A model generated the notes under the pieces. The model did not search any database and was not told where the DNA came from. It saw only the letters and a list, made by a program, of their open reading frames with translations. Below are positions 17,752 through 26,871 of a DNA stretch of 64,000 bases, one piece after another. Source of the DNA: Hymenobacter sp. DG25B (GTDB lineage: Bacteria; Bacteroidota; Bacteroidia; Cytophagales; Hymenobacteraceae); NCBI RefSeq assembly GCF_000801315.1, contig NZ_CP010054.1, positions 2,852,001 through 2,916,000 of the forward strand, written 5' to 3'. The first letter of the stretch is position 1. Each line of letters opens with the position of its first letter. A program made the position numbers and the translations under genes.

Positions 17752-18302
17752 GAAGTCGTGATTTCTCTGAATTTCCGGAGCTCGGCCGTGCGTTGGGCAT
17801 TTTCGCCGATGGCCGTGCGCACGGCCAGGCGCAGCTCTATTTCATCCATCACAATAGCGGCCATATCCTGCAGCATCAGCTTTTGGGCCTCGGTCAGGTA
17901 GCGTGGTTTTTGGTCGATGATGCAGAACGTGCCCAGCCGGTGGCCATCGTGGGTGGTAAGTGGGGCGGCGGCATAAAAACCCAGGCCCAGCTCACCGGCC
18001 ACCAGCGGGTTTACCAGAGAGCGAGGATCCTGGCGGGCATCCTCTACGATATAAAGATCATCGGAGAGAATAGCGGAAGCGCATAAGCCGGGTACCCGGT
18101 CTATCTGCTGCACGTCTACGCCGTGGTGCGATTTAAACCAGATGCGGTCCGTATCGACGAGGCTGATGATGACGATGGGCATGTTGAACACCTTTGCGGC
18201 CAGGGCTGTCATCCGGTCGAAGGTGCCGTCGGCGGGGGTGTCCAGAATGTCGTAGCGTTTGAGGGCGGTAATGCGGGCGGTTTCAGTTTGAGTATCGTTC
18301 AT
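17748..18302 (-). CDS. GAF-domain protein
   Basis: A 184-residue protein almost entirely made of one GAF domain (residues about 25-165), of the type found at the N-terminus of diguanylate cyclases and histidine kinases: RYDILDTPADGTFDRMT, SLVDTDRIWFKSHHG, YAAAPLTTHDGHRLGTFCIID. No output domain is present, so it would act as a ligand-binding partner or be a remnant of a kinase. Ends overlap the channel gene by four bases. Confidence 0.88.
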   Translation of the reverse strand: MNDTQTETARITALKRYDILDTPADGTFDRMTALAAKVFNMPIVIISLVDTDRIWFKSHHGVDVQQIDRVPGLCASAILSDDLYIVEDARQDPRSLVNPLVAGELGLGFYAAAPLTTHDGHRLGTFCIIDQKPRYLTEAQKLMLQDMAAIVMDEIELRLAVRTAIGENAQRTAELRKFREITTS

Positions 18303-18396
18303 ACCATTGGGCGTTTAGTATGGGTTCATAGCAGGGTTAATATACCAATTCTAAACCTGGCAAACACACACCTAATGGTATATTACTATACCTGGG

Positions 18397-18603
18397 CTAC
18401 TGCGATAAACCCACTACAGACGAGCTGGTTAGCGCAAAAAACCCACGCTGCTGCCCGTAGACTGCCATTGCAGCATAGGATTGTCCCAGGAAAAAATAAG
18501 TTACCAGCGCCGCTACAAAAATCAGATACAAACCGGCGGCCCACCGGCGCGGCACGTCCCATAAACAGGCCCGGAGAAATGGCCGGAATGAGCACACCCG
18601 CAC
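18397..18603 (-). CDS. Possible small single-helix membrane protein
   Basis: A 68-residue frame with one good membrane helix (LYLIFVAALVTYFFLG) after a basic N-terminus (RRWAAG). Codon choice resembles neighbouring genes. It fills the 311-base gap between the GAF and VOC genes. No family recognised; it may be spurious. Confidence 0.4.
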   Translation of the reverse strand: MRVCSFRPFLRACLWDVPRRWAAGLYLIFVAALVTYFFLGQSYAAMAVYGQQRGFFALTSSSVVGLSQ

Positions 18604-18613
18604 AGCTACTGGC

Positions 18614-18979
18614 TTAACCAGGCACCTCCGTAAAAGTTAGCCGGTTTCCGAAGGGGTCTATGACTTCCATTTCCAGTGCCCGGGCATTCCAGGCGGGCAC
18701 GCGCAGGCCGGGGCGGTTATAGCGGTAGTCTTTTTCCAGCAGCTGTTGGTGATACTCCGCCAGCCCCGCAAATTCTATTACCCGAATGCGGGCACCGGGG
18801 CTACAGTCGCCGTGGTGCTCCGAGAGGTTCAGCGCCACGCCCGCTAACGACACCTGTACATATGCCGGAGCATTGGTCGGCTGATCGGTCCAGTCTACTG
18901 CGAAGCCGAGCCAATCGACGTAGAATTCCATGGCTTTAGCGTAATCGAAAATACGCAGAATGGGAACTAGTGTAGGCAT
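18614..18979 (-). CDS. VOC/glyoxalase-bleomycin resistance family protein
   Basis: A 121-residue vicinal-oxygen-chelate protein with the paired beta-alpha-beta modules: PILRIFDYAKAMEFYVDWLGF at the start and DPFGNRLTFTE at the end. The style (bleomycin-resistance-like) suggests a binding or dioxygenase role; metal ligands are incomplete from inspection. ATG at 18979 gives the family N-terminus; the frame extends upstream without similarity. Confidence 0.8.
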   Translation of the reverse strand: MPTLVPILRIFDYAKAMEFYVDWLGFAVDWTDQPTNAPAYVQVSLAGVALNLSEHHGDCSPGARIRVIEFAGLAEYHQQLLEKDYRYNRPGLRVPAWNARALEMEVIDPFGNRLTFTEVPG

Positions 18980-19207
18980 AGCGCCCAAAGTAAAGAACTT
19001 TTTTAAGTGAGCCTGCCTCCGGCCGGGAATGAGAAAAGAAGACTTCCGGGAACAAAGGTCTTTTGGCTGGCCCATTCATAAAGCCGGTGTACAATTTTAC
19101 AAAAGGCCCTAACTTTTGCGGTGGTGCTAAGTTGAGTTGGCCAATGGAGCATCAACTTCTTCGCCCCGACACACAGATATATCTCACAAAATTTTAAAGC
19201 ACTGATT

Positions 19208-20152
19208 TTGGCCGAGCAGCAAACCACCACTCCACACGGCACCTATTCCGCGCCCACCACCATTGTGCTGGCCGGCGCTACCGGCGCCCTGGGCCTGCTC
19301 ATTGCCCACTTCCTCCGCCAGCGCGGAGCCACGGTGCGGGCTTTGGTACGCCCGGAATCCAGCGCCACCGCCGAGGCCACTTCGCTTCGGTTGCAGGGCG
19401 TTTCGGTGGTGGAAGCGGATTACCAGAACGTAGCGGCTCTCACGCAGGCCTGCGCGGGGGCCAGTTGCGTGGTGTCGGCGCTTTCCGGGCTGCGCGAGGT
19501 AATTGTGGACGCGCAAACGCGGCTGCTGCAGGCGGCCGTGGCAGCCGGCGTACCGCGCTTTATTCCTTCCGATTACTGCATTGATTTCACGAAGCTGCCC
19601 GATGGCTCTAACCGGAACCTGGACCTGCGCCGGGAGTTTCAGCGGCACCTCGATAAAGCCCCTATCCGGGCTACCTCCATTCTCAACGGCATGTTCACGG
19701 ATCTGCTCACCGGCCAGGCCTCCGTTATTCTGTTTGGCCCGAAGCGCGTGGTGTACTGGGGCAATGCCGACCAGCCCCTGGACTTTACCACCATGCAGAA
19801 CACCGCCGAGTTTACCGCCGCGGCTGCCCTGGATGCCGCCACGCCCCGCTTCCTGCGCGTAGCCGGGGAAGTAGCCAGCATCCGGGACCTGCAAGCCACC
19901 GCCAGCGCCGTAACCGGCCAGCCGTTTAAGCTGTTCCGCGTGGGGAGCCTGGGTGCTTTTGGTACCGTCATCAAAATAACCAAAACCCTGATGCCCGCCA
20001 GCAACGAGGTATTCCCACCCTGGCAGGGCATGCAATACCTGCACAACATGTTCAGCGGCCTGCCCAAGCTGGAGCCGCTGGATAACGCCCGCTACCCGGA
20101 TATCCGGTGGACTTCGGTGCGTGAGGTGCTGGCCAAAAAAACCAGCGCATAG
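19208..20152 (+). CDS. NmrA-like NAD(P)-binding protein (aromatic alcohol reductase type)
   Basis: A 314-residue atypical SDR of the NmrA/isoflavone reductase group. The Rossmann motif GATGALG is near residue 24, with VRPES after beta-2 (NADP preference) and FIPSDYCIDFTKLP in the active-site region. No ATG lies in frame before the glycine motif, so the start is a TTG at 19208 (TTG GCC GAG CAG); this is unusual but the only option. Possible roles are reductase or redox-sensing regulator. It ends before a bidirectional terminator. Confidence 0.8.
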   Translation: MAEQQTTTPHGTYSAPTTIVLAGATGALGLLIAHFLRQRGATVRALVRPESSATAEATSLRLQGVSVVEADYQNVAALTQACAGASCVVSALSGLREVIVDAQTRLLQAAVAAGVPRFIPSDYCIDFTKLPDGSNRNLDLRREFQRHLDKAPIRATSILNGMFTDLLTGQASVILFGPKRVVYWGNADQPLDFTTMQNTAEFTAAAALDAATPRFLRVAGEVASIRDLQATASAVTGQPFKLFRVGSLGAFGTVIKITKTLMPASNEVFPPWQGMQYLHNMFSGLPKLEPLDNARYPDIRWTSVREVLAKKTSA

Positions 20153-20220
20153 GCAGTTGCTGCGAAGTTAGCTTCTCTCCTATTTCCTATCAGTGGCAGT
20201 GGATAAGCCCACCAATTGGC

Positions 20221-20275
20221 TATAGTAAGAAAGGCCCGCCCACATTATAGATGCGGGCGGGCCTTTCTTACTATA
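20221..20275. terminator. Bidirectional intrinsic terminator
   Basis: A long perfect inverted repeat, with arms TATAGTAAGAAAGGCCCGCC and its complement, around ACATTATAGATG. It lies between two convergent genes and can serve both. Confidence 0.85.
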
Positions 20276-20296
20276 GCCGGACAACCAGCTGTTTCC

Positions 20297-21376
20297 TTAC
20301 GGCAGATCGTTATAGGTGATTACGCGCACCTTGGGCATGTTTTGCAGTAAGCGCTGCATCACCATAGTATGCGCTGAGCCCACGGCCACTACCACCCGGC
20401 TGGCCCCCCGGGCCCGCGCCTGCCGCACGATATTATCACACATACCCTGGTTGCGCAGTGTCCACTGGGCTTTCATGGCCTGCACATCCTGGGTAGGAAA
20501 GCCCGGCGCGCCGTACAGGGGCTCATCGCCAAAGAAATTCAGCTGATCCGAGAGCGTGCCCATTTCGGGCATGTTCATGGCCCGGTAAGTGGCCTCCTGG
20601 GTGGCCGGGGCCTCCAGATAGGCAAAATAGGCCGGCTTAATGGCGGCAATCCGGCGAAAGGTAGCGGCCTGCGCGGTAGTAGAATCCTGCTTGAAGGCGG
20701 CCTGCAAAGCCATAAACTGGGTGTATGCCTTGCCGGAGGCTTCCTCAAAGGGCTCACTGTAGCGCTGGCAATCCATGGCATAGATATAGTCCTGCCCCAG
20801 CTCCTGCAGCAATGGGAAGAAGATTTTGTGGTACTCCGTGAGCGGACGCACCATTTTGGCGGCTTTCCGCAGGGAATCAGCAGAGCCAAAGGCCTGCAGG
20901 TAGTAAGCCTGGTCGGCGGGGCTGAGGTCATTTTTGAAGGTTTGCTCCAGCAAAAACAGCTGGTACTCAGTGTTGCCCCGGTCGTTGGTGAAGGCGTAGT
21001 GACGGGCCAGATCAATGCGCTGGTGGTGGAGCTGCGGCTTTTTGCGCAGCTGGCGTCGGGCCGTAGCGGCTACTTTCGCTGTGAGTGGTGCAGTAGTTAG
21101 CTCCCGGCGCTTCATGTATTGCGGGCGGCGCTGGAAAGGCACCCCTACATATTCGCCGGCTGGGGCCTGCTGCGCATCGGTAGCAGAGAGATACTCTCCA
21201 AACACCATGCTGGGTCGGTAGGCTTTCAGCTTGTTAATAATGGGCCGATACGCGGAGTCGGGGTCGCCATTGTAGTGGGAAGTACCCACCAGCAGCACTT
21301 CCAGGGGCCTTTGGGCAAGCAGCGGGCTGGCCGCGCCGCACAGTACTAACCAGAGAAGGAATAAGCATTTATACAT
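20297..21376 (-). CDS. DUF5694 domain secreted protein
   Basis: A 359-residue protein with a signal peptide (YKCLFLLWLVLCGAASPLLAQ). Visible features: VLLVGTSHYN, FGEYL and a C-terminal VVVAVGSAHTMVMQRLL, which recall the GTxHxN and GxxH motifs of TraB/Tiki-type metalloproteases; DUF5694 is placed near that group. Function is unknown; protease-like activity is inference. ATG at 21376 gives the signal peptide; an upstream in-frame ATG at 21409 is less likely. Confidence 0.75.
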   Translation of the reverse strand: MYKCLFLLWLVLCGAASPLLAQRPLEVLLVGTSHYNGDPDSAYRPIINKLKAYRPSMVFGEYLSATDAQQAPAGEYVGVPFQRRPQYMKRRELTTAPLTAKVAATARRQLRKKPQLHHQRIDLARHYAFTNDRGNTEYQLFLLEQTFKNDLSPADQAYYLQAFGSADSLRKAAKMVRPLTEYHKIFFPLLQELGQDYIYAMDCQRYSEPFEEASGKAYTQFMALQAAFKQDSTTAQAATFRRIAAIKPAYFAYLEAPATQEATYRAMNMPEMGTLSDQLNFFGDEPLYGAPGFPTQDVQAMKAQWTLRNQGMCDNIVRQARARGASRVVVAVGSAHTMVMQRLLQNMPKVRVITYNDLP

Positions 21377-21651
21377 GAATAGTGATGTAGGAAATGAGAT
21401 TTTAAACACGTTTGATGGACCAATGATAGGGATATAATCCTGCTGTGGTTACCCAAGCTGCACCGCTAGCTGCATTTCAGTCAGCTTATTATTCTGCTAC
21501 ATCGGGTTTTGACTGATCGGCTCTCAGAATGCTTTGGTTCGAAAGCAATGCTACCTGCATGGGCTGGGCTTTTTCTTTCTGCTTTGTTCTTTGGAAGGTG
21601 ATAATGGGCTACATTTCCGCTGGTTATTTCCCTTATTTCTACTTTCTATCT

Positions 21652-22773
21652 ATGAAGAAAATTCTGCTGGGGCTTTTAGTCGCCGCCCCCTTTCTGGCGT
21701 ACGCCCAAAACCCCGTCCCTTACACACTCAAAGGCAAGATTGGGAAGCTCTCTGCCCCGGCTAAAATTTACCTGCTCCGGGGCACGTTGGTAATGGACTC
21801 CACCACCTTTAGCAACGGGGCATTTGAGTTGAAGGGCACTACTGATATTCCGAGAGAAGCCGAACTGGTGGTGCAGCGGAACGGCCGGCTCAGCAATGCC
21901 TTTTCCGGTTCCACTGACCGCAAACGGGTATATCTGGAGGCGGCTCCCGTGGTGCTCACCAGCCCCGATTCGTTGGTGCATGCCACCGTGAAAGGGGGCG
22001 CGGTAAACCAGGACTTTCAGCGGCTGGAAGTCAGCCGGAAACCGCTGATCAGCAGAATACAAGCCATGGGAGCCGAATACGGTAAGGCCACGGAACAGCA
22101 GCGCCAAACGCCCGAATTTCAGGAGCGGATGCAGGCGAAGGGAGCCGCTATTTTCAAGGATTACGAACAAGCGCATCTGGCCTTCATCAAAGCCAACCCG
22201 GCTTCCTGGGTAAGCCTGAACACGCTTCTGCAGGTTCAGCAGCCGCAGTATGCGCAGGTGGCCCCGCTCTTTGAGGCGCTCAGTCCGGCACTGAAGAACA
22301 GCGCGCCTGCCCGCCAGTACGGCGAGATGCTACAGCGCATAAAATTGGTAGCCATTGGCGCCCAGGCGCCTAACTTCTCCCAGAAAACGCCCGACGGCAA
22401 AATCGTATCCCTTGCCGACTACCGCGGCAAATACGTGCTGGTAGATTTCTGGGCCTCCTGGTGCGGCCCCTGCCGAGCCGAAAACCCGGCCGTGACCAAG
22501 GTGTACAACGAATATAAAGGCCGCAACTTCGATATCCTGGGCGTATCCCTCGACAAAGATAATGCCCGCGACAAATGGGTAAAAGCTATTGAGGAGGACC
22601 ACCTGACCTGGACGCAGGTATCGGACCTGCTGGGCTGGCAGAACGAGGCCGCCCGGCTCTATCAGGTGCAGGGCATCCCGCAGAATTTCCTGATTGACCC
22701 CAGCGGCAAAATAGTGGCCACCAACCTGCGCGGCGATGCGCTGAAGACAACGCTGGCGCAGTTTATCAAGTAA
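21652..22773 (+). CDS. TlpA-like thioredoxin with DUF4369 domain
   Basis: A 373-residue periplasmic protein: signal peptide (residues 1-20), DUF4369 domain (about 25-130), a helical linker and a thioredoxin fold from about 235. The redox motif is W-C271-G-P-C274, preceded by DFWAS, and GIPQNFLIDPSG holds the cis-proline. This architecture is abundant in Bacteroidota and serves in thiol reduction or cytochrome maturation-like roles. ATG at 21652 starts the signal peptide; the frame is open further upstream without support. Confidence 0.92.
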   Translation: MKKILLGLLVAAPFLAYAQNPVPYTLKGKIGKLSAPAKIYLLRGTLVMDSTTFSNGAFELKGTTDIPREAELVVQRNGRLSNAFSGSTDRKRVYLEAAPVVLTSPDSLVHATVKGGAVNQDFQRLEVSRKPLISRIQAMGAEYGKATEQQRQTPEFQERMQAKGAAIFKDYEQAHLAFIKANPASWVSLNTLLQVQQPQYAQVAPLFEALSPALKNSAPARQYGEMLQRIKLVAIGAQAPNFSQKTPDGKIVSLADYRGKYVLVDFWASWCGPCRAENPAVTKVYNEYKGRNFDILGVSLDKDNARDKWVKAIEEDHLTWTQVSDLLGWQNEAARLYQVQGIPQNFLIDPSGKIVATNLRGDALKTTLAQFIK

Positions 22774-22811
22774 GCCCAACCAGTAGCGGCAACATACTGC
22801 TACCACGCCAA

Positions 22812-22844
22812 ACGGGCCTGCCGGATTTAGTTCGGCAGGCCCGT
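22812..22844. terminator. Bidirectional hairpin terminator candidate
   Basis: Arms ACGGGCCTGCCG and CGGCAGGCCCGT around nine bases, between convergent genes. T-runs are weak, so efficiency is uncertain. Confidence 0.6.
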
Positions 22845-22883
22845 TGCGTTGCTCCGGCAGGCCGCCGGTAGCCGTTTCCTAAG

Positions 22884-23378
22884 CTATGCGCCGGCCAGCT
22901 CGGCCTGCTTTGGGGCAGTATAGGTGCGGTGCAGGGCCAAAGCGGAGCACACCACGCCGGCGGCTACCACCAGCGTCCGGAGCCAGTTGGTAGTACTCCA
23001 CTCCTGCCACACATTTTTCAGCATCACCTGATCCGTGGTGCCGGATTCAAACATGATGGCATTGCGGGGGTAGAAATACTGGAACGTGATTCCTTCGGCC
23101 AGAAAATACAGCAGAAACGCCCCGATAAGAAACCGGCGGGTTTTGCGCCCACTTTTCCAGAACAGCACCACGCACAGCAGCCCCAGCCCCTGGTTGAGAG
23201 GAGAGAATATCCGGAAGAAATTGCCGGGATTTGAAGCTTTGTAGTACTCCCGGGCTACATCCATGGAATAGGGAATGTTATTTCCCCAGGAGGGCGCATC
23301 TACTATGGAGCTGTAGATGTTGGTGAGCATGAGGCCCGAGGCAACCACGAGCGAGGCGAAAAGGAAGGGGCGTTTCAT
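22884..23378 (-). CDS. Four-helix membrane protein, DUF1772-like
   Basis: A 164-residue membrane protein with four helices. A helix-2 segment GLGLLCVVLFW and the conserved end STTNWLRTLVVAAGVVCSALAL are reminiscent of DUF1772/anthrone-oxygenase-like proteins. Function unknown. It lies downstream of an AraC regulator gene on the same strand (76-base gap), which might control it. Confidence 0.6.
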   Translation of the reverse strand: MKRPFLFASLVVASGLMLTNIYSSIVDAPSWGNNIPYSMDVAREYYKASNPGNFFRIFSPLNQGLGLLCVVLFWKSGRKTRRFLIGAFLLYFLAEGITFQYFYPRNAIMFESGTTDQVMLKNVWQEWSTTNWLRTLVVAAGVVCSALALHRTYTAPKQAELAGA

Positions 23379-23454
23379 AGCGGCAGGTTAGGTTGTTTGT
23401 TTCCACAAAGTTCCGCCGCCGGGCCCCCGGAAAATTGTATGTATCGGACAAGTT

Positions 23455-24252
23455 TTACCGGAACAGATGCCCGGGCCGCTCACTTAGTTGCTGCCGGTAG
23501 TGGCTGGGCGTAAGCCCGGTGAAGTGCCGGAAATCCCGAACAAAGTGCGCCTGGTCGTAGAAGCCATTTTCAAGCCCTACACTCGTCAGGCTTTTACCGG
23601 GCGCATGCAGCGCCGGCAGGGCGCCCACGTAGCGCCGGTAGCGCAGCAACGCCTCCGCCGAAAGGCCAAACAGCTCGTGGGCCTTACGGCTAAGCTGCCG
23701 CGGCGAGTAGCACACTCTATCGGCCAGTTCCGCCACCGACCCCGCCGCTACCGACGCGCCGCTGAGATAAGCCGAAAGCACCGCTTCCTGCGCCGGTACC
23801 TGCTGCAGCCGTTGCTGCACCCAGGCTTCCAGCAGCACACACCGCCGCAGAAACGTAGCCGCCTCCGCCAGCTGGTTCGCCAGGGTTTCAAAGGACGGAT
23901 TCAGCAGCCTTACGTCAATCAGGCTGTTTAAAAACGCCCCGGCCGGTACTTTCAACAGCCTCCGCACCGCTAGTGGCGTAAGCTGCACCCCAAACAAGGC
24001 TTGCGCCGGCGGAGCCTGCAGCTGCATGGGCTTAGTGGTAAGCCCACTGATAAAACACGCCGGCGTAGTCTGCGCCTCGGCTTCCGGGTTTAAGCGCAGC
24101 TGCAAAGGGTCTGCGAAGCTGAAAATAAGCTCGATGATGCCTTTGGGCAGAATGGTTTCCTGCTGATGCGCGGGCATCCCCTGCACCTGCCACATAGCCG
24201 TTACGTAGGGCGCTACCCTGGTTTGGGCGCAGGAATAGTAATGAGCTTCCAT
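23455..24252 (-). CDS. AraC-family transcriptional regulator
   Basis: A 265-residue regulator. Residues about 1-150 form an N-terminal sensing domain of the DUF6597 type (HQQETILPKGIIELIFSFADP). Residues about 165-255 carry two helix-turn-helix units: VAELADRVCYSPRQLSRKAHELFG and SLTSVGLENGFYDQAHFVRDFRHFTGLTP (this second stretch is only described by its ends LENGFYDQAHF and GLTPSHYRQ). Ligand and targets unknown; the membrane protein gene downstream is a candidate target. Confidence 0.9.
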   Translation of the reverse strand: MEAHYYSCAQTRVAPYVTAMWQVQGMPAHQQETILPKGIIELIFSFADPLQLRLNPEAEAQTTPACFISGLTTKPMQLQAPPAQALFGVQLTPLAVRRLLKVPAGAFLNSLIDVRLLNPSFETLANQLAEAATFLRRCVLLEAWVQQRLQQVPAQEAVLSAYLSGASVAAGSVAELADRVCYSPRQLSRKAHELFGLSAEALLRYRRYVGALPALHAPGKSLTSVGLENGFYDQAHFVRDFRHFTGLTPSHYRQQLSERPGHLFR

Positions 24253-24390
24253 CAGGCAGCGGCCTTGGGGTAGACACGTAATGAATTCTGCACGAACATT
24301 CTGCTTAGCTAATATAAGCAGGAGCCGGCATGTTCCGGCTAAGCGCTTGCTACGGGTGCGTTTGGCTACTGCGCTGACGAATAACCTGCG

Positions 24391-24891
24391 CTATTTTCCC
24401 AGCGTCTGCCGGTAGCGCGCGGGAATGGGGAGGCCTTGCGGGTGGTTAGTTATGGCAAACAGAATGAGCAACGCCACCAGCACACCCGCACTGCCAATTC
24501 CCAGGGCCTGCCTACGCGCACTGGCCTCTCCCCAAAGTCGGGTTCCTTTTTGGTAGTGCAGGCTGGCAACGTGCCCAAACACGGCCACCACCGCCAGGAA
24601 GTAATACGGGATGAAGAATAGGCTAAATGGAAAGGTATTGATGCCCGCCGCCGCAAAGTACAGATTGGTATTCCGCCCAAACCAGGCCCGCCCCGTGAGC
24701 ACCACGCCGGTATGCACCAGCAGGAAAAAAGCCAGGTACAAGCCGGAGAAAATCTGCACCCGGCGCGCCCATGGCCATTACGGCTCCTTACGGCTCGCCC
24801 ACACCAGACGCACACCGGTGAAGATCTGCCCCGCAACGGCCAGCAACAAACCGGTTTCCACCACGGCATTATTGTCAGTTGCTATCAGCAA
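24391..24891 (-). pseudogene. Four-helix membrane protein gene with an internal stop codon
   Basis: Reading the minus strand in one frame from about 24891 gives a hydrophobic N-terminal part (VVETGLLLAVAGQIFTGVRL), then TAA at 24778-24780, then an uninterrupted continuation with two or three more helices (IFSGLYLAFFLLVHTGVVL and FFIPYYFLAVVAVFGHV) to 24391. Both sides look like one four-helix protein of about 165 residues. The distal part could still start at GTG 24759, giving 122 residues. No proper ATG is seen upstream (first codons TTG CTG ATA). Either a nonsense mutation or a sequence error. Family unknown. Confidence 0.6.
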
Positions 24892-24920
24892 CCAGAATCC
24901 TCAGATAACATCTGCCCGCC

Positions 24921-25526
24921 CTACAAACGCACCTGGTACTTCTGCAGAAGAGGCGGCAGTTGGTCCCAGAAAAACTCAATGTCGTACTTGCGGGCCACGG
25001 CATCTAGCTCGCTGGGCTGGGGCGTGCGGCCATTTTCAAAAAGCGTGGTCAGCTCCTGCATGTATGCTTCGTGGCCGCCGGGCAGGTATAGCTCAATGAA
25101 CTTTACGGGCACTGGCCCACTGTTCCAGAAGCTGTGCACTATGCCCCGGGGCCGCAGGTGCCAGCCGCCCGCGGGCACCGTGTACACCTCCTCTCCTACC
25201 AAAATAGATAAGGTGCCTTCCAGCACTCGGCATACCTCATCAAAGTGCTGGTGGCGATGGGGCGGAGCACCCATATAGCCGGGAAGCAGGGTAGTTTCGG
25301 CGCTGCCCAAGTTACCGGACGTTTGGTCTTTGCTGAGCTTGAATACTACCTCGTTCACGGAGATATGCCCCTTGCGGCCAGCGCCCGGGGCAATAAAAAC
25401 GGGCTTCGGTCCCGGGGGCAAAGGCGCAGGCGCGGCCCAGCCGGCCACGGGCGCCACCGCGCTGCCCGCCATAGTAGCAGCCAGCAGTTGTAATACCCTA
25501 CGACGGGTGCTTAGAAGTTCTTCCAT
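24921..25526 (-). CDS. Exported cupin-domain protein
   Basis: A 201-residue protein. The N-terminus MEELLSTRRRVLQLLAATM followed by an Ala/Gly-rich stretch resembles a twin-arginine type signal. The cupin (residues about 55-150) has motif 1 HRHQHFDEVCRVLEG and motif 2 PAGGWHLRPRGIVHSFWN, so the metal ligands are His, His, Glu and His. The C-terminal 45 residues are helical. An oxygenase or isomerase role is possible; substrate unknown. ATG at 25526 is preferred to the upstream one at 25547. Confidence 0.8.
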   Translation of the reverse strand: MEELLSTRRRVLQLLAATMAGSAVAPVAGWAAPAPLPPGPKPVFIAPGAGRKGHISVNEVVFKLSKDQTSGNLGSAETTLLPGYMGAPPHRHQHFDEVCRVLEGTLSILVGEEVYTVPAGGWHLRPRGIVHSFWNSGPVPVKFIELYLPGGHEAYMQELTTLFENGRTPQPSELDAVARKYDIEFFWDQLPPLLQKYQVRL

Positions 25527-25612
25527 TGCGCTTGTGGTGTACCACACCAGATAGTTTGCCCTGACGCAGCATTAAGGTACAAAGCAGCAAGATGGATTGC
25601 CCCACCAAAACG

Positions 25613-25642
25613 AAAAACGCCGCCTGAGTTTTTCAGGCGGCG
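25613..25642 (-). terminator. Intrinsic terminator on the minus strand
   Basis: Arms CGCCGCCTGA and TCAGGCGGCG, followed on the minus strand by TTTTT. It lies downstream of the NADP-binding gene at 25930 and before the cupin gene, so it would separate the two transcripts. Confidence 0.75.
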
Positions 25643-25707
25643 CAGCTGTCGAAGTAGTACTTACAATTAGTCAGGTCCTGCCAGAAGCTCATAGCAGAAA
25701 ACCCATC

Positions 25708-25807
25708 TGTCATCCTGAGCTGGCGAAGGGCCTTATGACAGCAGAACGACTATCGTTTTTACAACTGGTGCTGGCGTGAGAAGGTCCTTCGCCAGCTCAG
25801 GATGACA
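25708..25807. repeat. Intergenic palindromic repeat, GTCATCCTGAGC family
   Basis: Arms start TGTCATCCTGAGCTGGCGAA and return as its complement at 25807, around a 42-base centre. This is one of six complete copies of the same class in the window. The variable part of the stem (CTGGC) is matched in both arms. Confidence 0.9.
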
Positions 25808-25929
25808 CCTTTCAAGAGGGAAAACCTACCAGGATATTACGAAGGCCTTATGCCAGGCTCCTGCAACCAGGTCTGCGCTGAACTGCTGCACTCAGAAAGC
25901 CCTGGGTAGCCGGGTCTTCCAGCTCACTA

Positions 25930-26655
25930 TTACAGCTTGATGCCTTGCGCCGCCATGGCTTTCTCCTGCTGGGCGTGGTTGGCCTTGTACTCGGCGTGCT
26001 GGGCCTCGGTGCGCTCAGTGCCGAGGCTGGCCAGGTTCTCGCGCAGCTTATCAGCCGGCATATCGGCGCCATAGGAAGGGGTGCCGGGCTGCTGCCGCCA
26101 CGACTGGTGCAGGGTGCCGGCATCCACCGCGTCGAAGCCCAGCTCGTCCACCAGCTGCATTACTTTCTGCTTGGCGGCGGCATCGTCGGAGGCAACGGGC
26201 AGGCTGATGCGGCCGGGCGTGCCCTTGGGCTGGCCTTTCTCCACGATGTGGTGGGCGTAAATGTTGTTGAACACCTTGACCACCGGGCGGCCCAAATGCT
26301 GCTGCACCCACTCGCTCTCGGTCAGGCTGCCGGTTTCCAGCTCCGCAATCTTGCCGTCGCGCAGCATGGGGTAGTAGTTGCTGGTGTCGATGATGGGCGT
26401 CTCGCGGGGCACACTGGCCAGCAGGTCCTTGGGCAGGTTGGGAATGTTCTTGAGCGGGATGGTTACCACGATGAGGTCGGTGCCGCGCCGGGCGGCTTCC
26501 TCTGCCGTCACGGCCTGGGCGCCCGTTTTCTGCTCCACGTCTTTGAGGGTTTCGGGCCCACGGGAGTTGGCAATGTATACGTGGTGGCCGAGGCCCGTCA
26601 GCCGCACAGCTAGGGCGCTGCCGATATGGCCCGCGCCAATGATTCCGATGTTCAT
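25930..26655 (-). CDS. NADP oxidoreductase, coenzyme F420-dependent-like family
   Basis: A 241-residue protein with an N-terminal Rossmann fold (NIGIIGAGHIGSALAVRLT) and NSRGPETL after beta-2, where the arginine suggests NADP(H). VVTIPLKNIPNLP and VVKVFNNIYAHHI are typical of the F420-dependent NADP reductase-like group (including FNO-like and STEAP-like reductases). No F420 pathway is apparent, so F420 use is unlikely and the electron acceptor unknown. Monocistronic, with a terminator downstream. Confidence 0.85.
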   Translation of the reverse strand: MNIGIIGAGHIGSALAVRLTGLGHHVYIANSRGPETLKDVEQKTGAQAVTAEEAARRGTDLIVVTIPLKNIPNLPKDLLASVPRETPIIDTSNYYPMLRDGKIAELETGSLTESEWVQQHLGRPVVKVFNNIYAHHIVEKGQPKGTPGRISLPVASDDAAAKQKVMQLVDELGFDAVDAGTLHQSWRQQPGTPSYGADMPADKLRENLASLGTERTEAQHAEYKANHAQQEKAMAAQGIKL

Positions 26656-26752
26656 AGTTGGGATAGTTTGTAAGGTTTGCGCGCCGGCACTGCACCGCCG
26701 CAGGTGGTTAAACAGCTATGGGGGCAAATTGCTTTTTTCTCGGTGGTAGTGC

Positions 26753-26822
26753 CCTTGCTAGCGCGCGTTTCTAACGCGTGCTGGTCGGTCTCGCGTCTGT
26801 GACGCGAAGAAGGCGCGCCGTC
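26753..26822 (+). repeat. Left inverted repeat of the RAYT element
   Basis: Begins CCTTGCTAGCGCGCGTTTCT and ends GCGCGCCGTC. Contains internal short palindromes (CTAGCGCGCG, TCGCGTCTGTGACGCGA), as REP sequences do. Confidence 0.85.
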
Positions 26823-26871
26823 TGCCAAGAGTACCCCAGCTATCCGCGCGTCAGCATGTGTCGGCTTATAG

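Noticed and set aside
20221..20275. Long inverted repeat considered as an IS end or attachment site
   Set aside because: It lies exactly between two convergent stops and has the GC stem and flanking A/T runs of a bidirectional terminator.
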